Below, one piece after another: positions 6,794 through 9,322 of a stretch of 9,322 nt of DNA. Position 1 is the first letter of the stretch, and each line of letters starts with the position of its first letter. The stretch is taken from NCBI GenBank assembly GCA_031400005.1, contig JANNPJ010000293.1:1-9322 (forward strand), written 5' to 3'. The notes beneath the pieces were generated by a model. It made no database searches. It saw only the letters and a program-made list of their open reading frames with translations, and was not told the DNA's origin. This DNA is from JANNPJ01 sp031400005 (GTDB taxonomy: Bacteria > Actinomycetota > Actinomycetes > Actinomycetales > Kineosporiaceae). A program made the position numbers and the translations under genes.

Positions 6794-6882
6794 GCCCGTC
6801 ACAACGGGCAGAGAATGCCCGATGACTGCGGGGTTTGAGAACGCCCGCTGACAATGGGCGCAGAACGCCGATGACAGCGGGC
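6794..6882 (+). repeat. Imperfect tandem repeat with hairpins downstream of the GDSL gene
   Basis: Two copies of a roughly 32-nt unit, ACAA-Y-GGGC-NN-AGAA...GATGAC-W-GCGGG, lie at 6801-6832 and 6851-6881, 50 bp apart and about 80 percent alike by eye. Hairpins are embedded: GCCCGT/ACGGGC (6794-6809), GGGCA/TGCCC (6806-6820), and GCCCGCTG/CAGCGGGC (6843-6850 with 6875-6882). It lies between a gene end and a strong palindrome, so it may be part of the transcript 3' end. Confidence 0.6.
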
Positions 6883-6903
6883 CGGGGAAATTCCCCGGCC
6901 CGC
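6877..6903. terminator. Strong GC-rich palindrome, probable bidirectional terminator
   Basis: A 27-nt near-perfect palindrome with 13-bp arms (left GCGGGCCGGGGAA, right TTCCCCGGCCCGC) and a single central A lies between the convergent GDSL (+) and glsB-like (-) genes. As RNA it folds with a 3-5 nt loop on either strand. Only TTT appears downstream on the plus strand and there is no clear T-tract on the minus strand, so it may stop transcription by the stem alone. Confidence 0.75.
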
Positions 6904-6931
6904 AGGCGGTTTGTCGCACTCAAGGCGCGGT

Positions 6932-7210
6932 TCAGCTGCGCACACCGCGGTTGTCGCCGACCCGGGTCCAGACCAGCAGGACGATGATCGCTCCGATGAT
7001 GGAGCCGATGATTCCGGACGGCTGGAAGAACCCTTCAGCGGAGTCCTTACCGAAGATCAGGTAGCCCAGGAAGCCACCGACGAACGAGCCGACCATTCCG
7101 ATGACGATCGTCATCAGGATGGACATGTGCTGCTTGCCGGGGACGATCAGGCGCGCCAGGGCGCCGGCGATCAGACCGACAATGATCAGGGTGACGATGA
7201 GACCCAGCAT
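6932..7210 (-). CDS. GlsB/YeaQ/YmgE family stress-response membrane protein
   Basis: This small inner-membrane protein has 92 residues of the transglycosylase-associated family (PF04226), usually induced by stress; the biochemical role is not settled. Three hydrophobic segments alternate with Gly-rich turns: MLGLIVTLIIVGLIAGALAR, then ILMTIVIGMVGSFVGGFLGYLIF, then IIGSIIGAIIVLLVW. LIAGALARLIVPGK and GMVGSFVGGFLG are the characteristic family pieces. I chose ATG at 7210, with AAGGAGG (7222-7216) 5 nt upstream; a longer frame from 7273 has no such site and adds a non-family stretch. It is transcribed away from the response regulator across a shared 110-bp region carrying two ACCCCTAGGG boxes, so joint control by that regulator is likely but inferred. 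Confidence 0.92.
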   Translation of the reverse strand: MLGLIVTLIIVGLIAGALARLIVPGKQHMSILMTIVIGMVGSFVGGFLGYLIFGKDSAEGFFQPSGIIGSIIGAIIVLLVWTRVGDNRGVRS

Positions 7211-7271
7211 GGGGCCCTCCTTCTGGAGTGGCGTCAATGACACTGAAGCGGTGCCGTCCTTCGAGGCAACC

Positions 7272-7303
7272 ACCCCTAGGGCTGGTGCGCTACACCCCTA
7301 GGG
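7272..7303. promoter_or_regulatory. Two ACCCCTAGGG boxes in the glsB-response regulator divergent promoter
   Basis: Identical 10-mers at 7272-7281 and 7294-7303, each containing the palindrome CCCTAGGG, lie with starts exactly 22 bp apart, two helical turns on the same face. Nothing else fills this region. They are probable binding sites for the adjacent LuxR-type response regulator or another dimeric factor. Assignment is inferred. Confidence 0.7.
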
Positions 7304-7308
7304 AGGTT

Positions 7309-7321
7309 TAGCGTCGATCCA
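7309..7321 (+). promoter_or_regulatory. Candidate leaderless promoter -10 for the response regulator
   Basis: TAGCGT (7309-7314) fits the actinobacterial TANNNT -10 consensus. It ends 6 nt before the A of the ATG at 7321, the spacing seen when transcription starts at the initiation codon. The only ribosome binding site candidate, AGGGAGG (7300-7306), is 14 nt away and overlaps the second box, which favours a leaderless mRNA. Confidence 0.45.
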
Positions 7322-7992
7322 TGACGTCACCGGGAACGAACTCACCGATTACGGTGGCGTTGGTTGACGACTACGACGTCGTACTCACCGGCGTGGCCCA
7401 CATGCTCGACCGGTACCGTGATCGCGTCGTCATCGCCGAGATCGATGCGACCACCTCGGTGCAGGACGCCGTGGACATCGTGCTGTACGACTCCTTCGCC
7501 CAGCCCGAGTCCGATCACCATGAGATCGCTGAGCTGGTCGCGAATCCGCAGGCCCGCCGGGTCGTGGTCTATACCTGGAACTTCCACCCGGACCTGATCG
7601 AGAGCGCCCGTCGGCAGGGCGCCCACGGCTATCTGTCAAAGACGTTGCCCGCGCGTGATCTGGTGGCTGCGCTGGAGGCGATCCACGCCGGCCAGGTGAT
7701 CATCAGCGATCCGCCGGTTCGCGCGCGCAGCGCCCCCGGGCTGGACTGGCCCGGGCGCGGCGAGGGACTCACCGACCGGGAGTCTGAGATCCTCGCGCTG
7801 ATCACCCAAGGCAAGAGCAACGCGGACGTCGCGCGCCTGACGTTCCTGAGCCCGAACACCGTGAAGTCCTACATCCGGGCGATCTACCGGAAGATCGACG
7901 TCGATAGCCGGACCCAGGCCGTGCTCTGGGGGGTCGAGCACGGGTTCACCCCGGACCACCACCGGATTGATCACTGGCGCGGTGGGCCCTGA
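7321..7992 (+). CDS. Orphan LuxR/NarL-family response regulator
   Basis: This 223-residue cytosolic transcription factor has a receiver domain (about 10-125) and a C-terminal LuxR-type helix-turn-helix (about 148-210). In the receiver, D16 and D17 form the acidic pocket, D57 in IVLYDSF is the candidate phosphoacceptor, T85 follows VVVY, and K107 lies in GYLSK. The loop after D57 reads SFAQPESD instead of the usual MPxxxG, so phosphorylation may be altered or absent. The DNA-binding part has LTDRESEILALITQGKSNAD and LSPNTVKSYIRAIYRKI, which is canonical. No histidine kinase is adjacent. It is divergent from the GlsB-like gene and ends 2 bp from the convergent tetR2 stop. It strongly resembles a regulator I associate with mycobacteria and nocardiae. 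Control of glsB and of itself is inferred from the shared boxes. Confidence 0.88.
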   Translation: MTSPGTNSPITVALVDDYDVVLTGVAHMLDRYRDRVVIAEIDATTSVQDAVDIVLYDSFAQPESDHHEIAELVANPQARRVVVYTWNFHPDLIESARRQGAHGYLSKTLPARDLVAALEAIHAGQVIISDPPVRARSAPGLDWPGRGEGLTDRESEILALITQGKSNADVARLTFLSPNTVKSYIRAIYRKIDVDSRTQAVLWGVEHGFTPDHHRIDHWRGGP

Positions 7993-7994
7993 GG

Positions 7995-8600
7995 TCATCG
8001 GGACGGGCGGAAAATCTGGTCGAGCTGCTTGTCGAGGACGGCCAGGGATTCACCGGGGCTTCGGGCGCCCAGAAGGAGCGGGTAACGAAGGCCTTCGATC
8101 GTGGCCACCAGGGAGTGGGCGGCGCGATCCAGGTCGAGGTCTTCCAGGGTTTCGGCGTCGGCATGGGCTTTGGCAAGGTGGGTCCGGATGAAGCCGGTCA
8201 GGTTGGTGTAGGCCGCTGCGGCCAGGGCGCGAGTGGCCGGATCGGTGGCCGCTCGCGAGAGGAACGCGATCCACACGCGAGCGCCAGTGCGGGACTCCTC
8301 GTCCAGCGGAAGGAGCTGGGTGAGGAAGAAACGGAACCCGGCCCGGGCAGAGCTCGGGGCGGGGCCCGTCGCGAGCTGGTCCTGGATTCGAGCAGCCAGT
8401 CGCTCGTTGGCGCGAGTCAGCGCGAACAGGAACATCTCTTCTTTGGTCTTGAAGTAGTGCTGCACGGCGCCCATGGACACGCCGGCTCCGAGGGCGACGG
8501 TGCGCAGGGTGGTTCCTTCGACCCCGTCCTCGGACAGCAGCCGCAGGACTGCGTCGGCAATGACCCTGCGACGCTCCTCGTGATCGACCTTCTTCGGCAT
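7995..8600 (-). CDS. TetR/AcrR family transcriptional regulator (TetR2, divergent from the hydrolase)
   Basis: This 201-residue DNA-binding repressor has an N-terminal helix-turn-helix at about residues 8-52: RRRVIADAVLRLLSEDGVEG, then TLRTVALGAGVSMGAVQHYF and KTKEEMFLFAL. The C-terminal domain is helical, with GARVWIAFLSRAATDP and a region like the BetI-type ligand-binding domain. I chose ATG at 8600 because the N-terminal MPKKVDHEERRR directly precedes the domain; a longer frame to 8855 runs through the operator and the divergent gene. A GGGTGG lies 5 nt upstream as a weak ribosome site. The gene faces the alpha/beta hydrolase across 78 bp holding two matching palindromes, so it most likely represses both directions. 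The ligand is unknown. Confidence 0.92.
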   Translation of the reverse strand: MPKKVDHEERRRVIADAVLRLLSEDGVEGTTLRTVALGAGVSMGAVQHYFKTKEEMFLFALTRANERLAARIQDQLATGPAPSSARAGFRFFLTQLLPLDEESRTGARVWIAFLSRAATDPATRALAAAAYTNLTGFIRTHLAKAHADAETLEDLDLDRAAHSLVATIEGLRYPLLLGARSPGESLAVLDKQLDQIFRPSR

Positions 8601-8614
8601 TTCGCCACCCTTTG

Positions 8615-8660
8615 ACAATGCAGTTGCATTGCAACGTCTGTTACCATGCAACTGCATTGT
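8615..8660. promoter_or_regulatory. Double TetR2 operator between tetR2 and the hydrolase gene
   Basis: A perfect 15-bp inverted repeat (8615-8629 with 8646-8660) encloses 16 bp. Each side is itself a palindrome: CAATGCA-GT-TGCATTG (8616-8631, perfect) and CCATGCA-AC-TGCATTG (8644-8659, one mismatched pair). Centres are 28 bp apart. A TTGACA (8612-8617) overlaps the first copy, but a good matching -10 was not found. This is a classic divergent repressor site. Confidence 0.88.
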
Positions 8661-8678
8661 AAACGAGAGGGGTGTCGC

Positions 8679-9322
8679 ATGCAGACCAAGGCGGCCTACA
8701 ACGGCAACGTTGAGATCGCATACGAGACGTTCGGTGAGCCCGGCAGTCGTCCACTGGTGCTCATCGGCGGACTCGATGGCCAGATGATCTGGTGGCACGA
8801 TGGCTTCTGCCAAGCACTGGCTGACGCGGGCTTCCACGTCGTGCGCTACGACCACCGAGACGCCGGCCTGTCAACCCACTTCACCGGGAAGAAGAAGGCC
8901 TACCACTGCACGGACATGCTCGACGACCTGATGGCCGTCATGGACGACCTCGGCTGGGAGTCGGCGCACCTGTTCGGATTGTCGATGGGCGGCGGTCTAG
9001 CCCAATTCGCTGCGCTCCACCACCCAACCCGGGTGCGTACGTTGACCCTGGTGAACGCCCTGCCGATGGGCGGTTCGGCGATCGGCGCTTTCCGCTACCT
9101 CAGATTTCCGGGACCGTTCAAGGGACTCTTCCGCCGGTACGGAAAGTCCCGGCAGGAAAAGGTCCGGATGCTCGCAGACATCATGCGCCTGACCGAAGGC
9201 CCACACCACCAGTTCGACGACGACTGGCTTACCAAGACAGCAGAGCGCTGCATGGACAGACGCTGGCCGGACCCACACGCCCGCAACCGCCAACTCTTCG
9301 CCGCCCTCGGCGAGAAACTCCC
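8679..9322 (+). CDS. Alpha/beta-hydrolase fold esterase (incomplete at the window end)
   Basis: This is the first 214 residues of a cytosolic alpha/beta hydrolase; the reading frame is open to the last base, so the C-terminus and probably the catalytic His are missing. GGLDGQMIWW (30-39) is the oxyanion-loop region, YDHRDAGLS (57-65) the conserved strand-turn, and GLSMGG (100-105) the nucleophile elbow with Ser102. The pattern of GQMIWW, FCQALADAGFHVVRYDHRDAGLST and MLDDLMAVMDDLGW resembles RdmC-type aclacinomycin methylesterase relatives, a group with varied ester substrates. The start ATG has GAGAGGGG (8665-8672) 6 nt upstream. It is divergently paired with tetR2 over the double operator, so it is probably induced by the ligand of TetR2, perhaps its own substrate. 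The exact reaction is unknown. Confidence 0.88.
   Translation, partial: MQTKAAYNGNVEIAYETFGEPGSRPLVLIGGLDGQMIWWHDGFCQALADAGFHVVRYDHRDAGLSTHFTGKKKAYHCTDMLDDLMAVMDDLGWESAHLFGLSMGGGLAQFAALHHPTRVRTLTLVNALPMGGSAIGAFRYLRFPGPFKGLFRRYGKSRQEKVRMLADIMRLTEGPHHQFDDDWLTKTAERCMDRRWPDPHARNRQLFAALGEKL

Noticed and set aside
8601..8855. N-terminal extension of TetR2 to 8855
   Set aside because: It would run across the double operator and into the divergent hydrolase gene; the TetR domain begins right after the ATG at 8600.
1..9322. A new defence, CRISPR or mobile system
   Set aside because: No repeat-spacer array, nuclease, helicase, toxin-antitoxin pair, integrase or transposase could be recognised; the genes are ordinary metabolic, transport and regulatory families.

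Overview
The window is high-GC DNA with actinobacterial signatures: GTG and TTG starts, strong AGGAGG-type ribosome binding sites, a candidate leaderless promoter, and several TetR-type regulators. The small response regulator beside a GlsB/YeaQ protein and the secreted GDSL esterase with a proline tail suggest a member of the Mycobacteriales (Nocardia, Rhodococcus or Mycobacterium-like). That placement is inferred from protein style, not proven. I see no RNA gene, CRISPR array, intact insertion sequence or prophage.

Layout. 1-594: repeat-rich non-coding DNA with inverted repeats and palindromes. 595-1236 (+): FMN-dependent NADH-azoreductase. 1251-1419 (-): possible frameshifted small membrane-protein gene. 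1481-3852 (-): the two-gene cstA-ybdD unit, a pyruvate/peptide-type carbon-starvation transporter and its small partner, coupled through a TTGA overlap. 4015-4048: a perfect stem-loop. 4052-5549 (-): a tetR-phyH operon with a palindromic operator at its head. 5590-5853 (-): the broken front half of a low-molecular-weight phosphatase/arsenate reductase gene. 5932-6786 (+): secreted SGNH/GDSL hydrolase, followed by a hairpin-rich repeat and a long terminator-like palindrome. 6932-7210 (-): GlsB/YeaQ membrane protein, divergent from an orphan LuxR/NarL-type response regulator at 7321-7992 (+). 7995-8600 (-): a second TetR regulator, divergent from an alpha/beta hydrolase (8679 to the window end, +, incomplete).

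How the parts work together. There are three local regulator-target modules. (i) TetR1 heads an operon with a phytanoyl-CoA dioxygenase-like oxygenase and has the palindrome TGAGTTCAACTCA at its own promoter. (ii) The orphan response regulator and glsB share a 110-bp divergent promoter carrying two copies of ACCCCTAGGG exactly 22 bp apart. (iii) TetR2 and the alpha/beta hydrolase share a 78-bp divergent promoter with two copies of an ATGCA-N2-TGCAT palindrome. The window looks like ordinary chromosomal accessory metabolism and stress response. I found no multi-gene defence system or other clearly new system. The most checkable new points are the two operator architectures and the TetR-PhyH pair.
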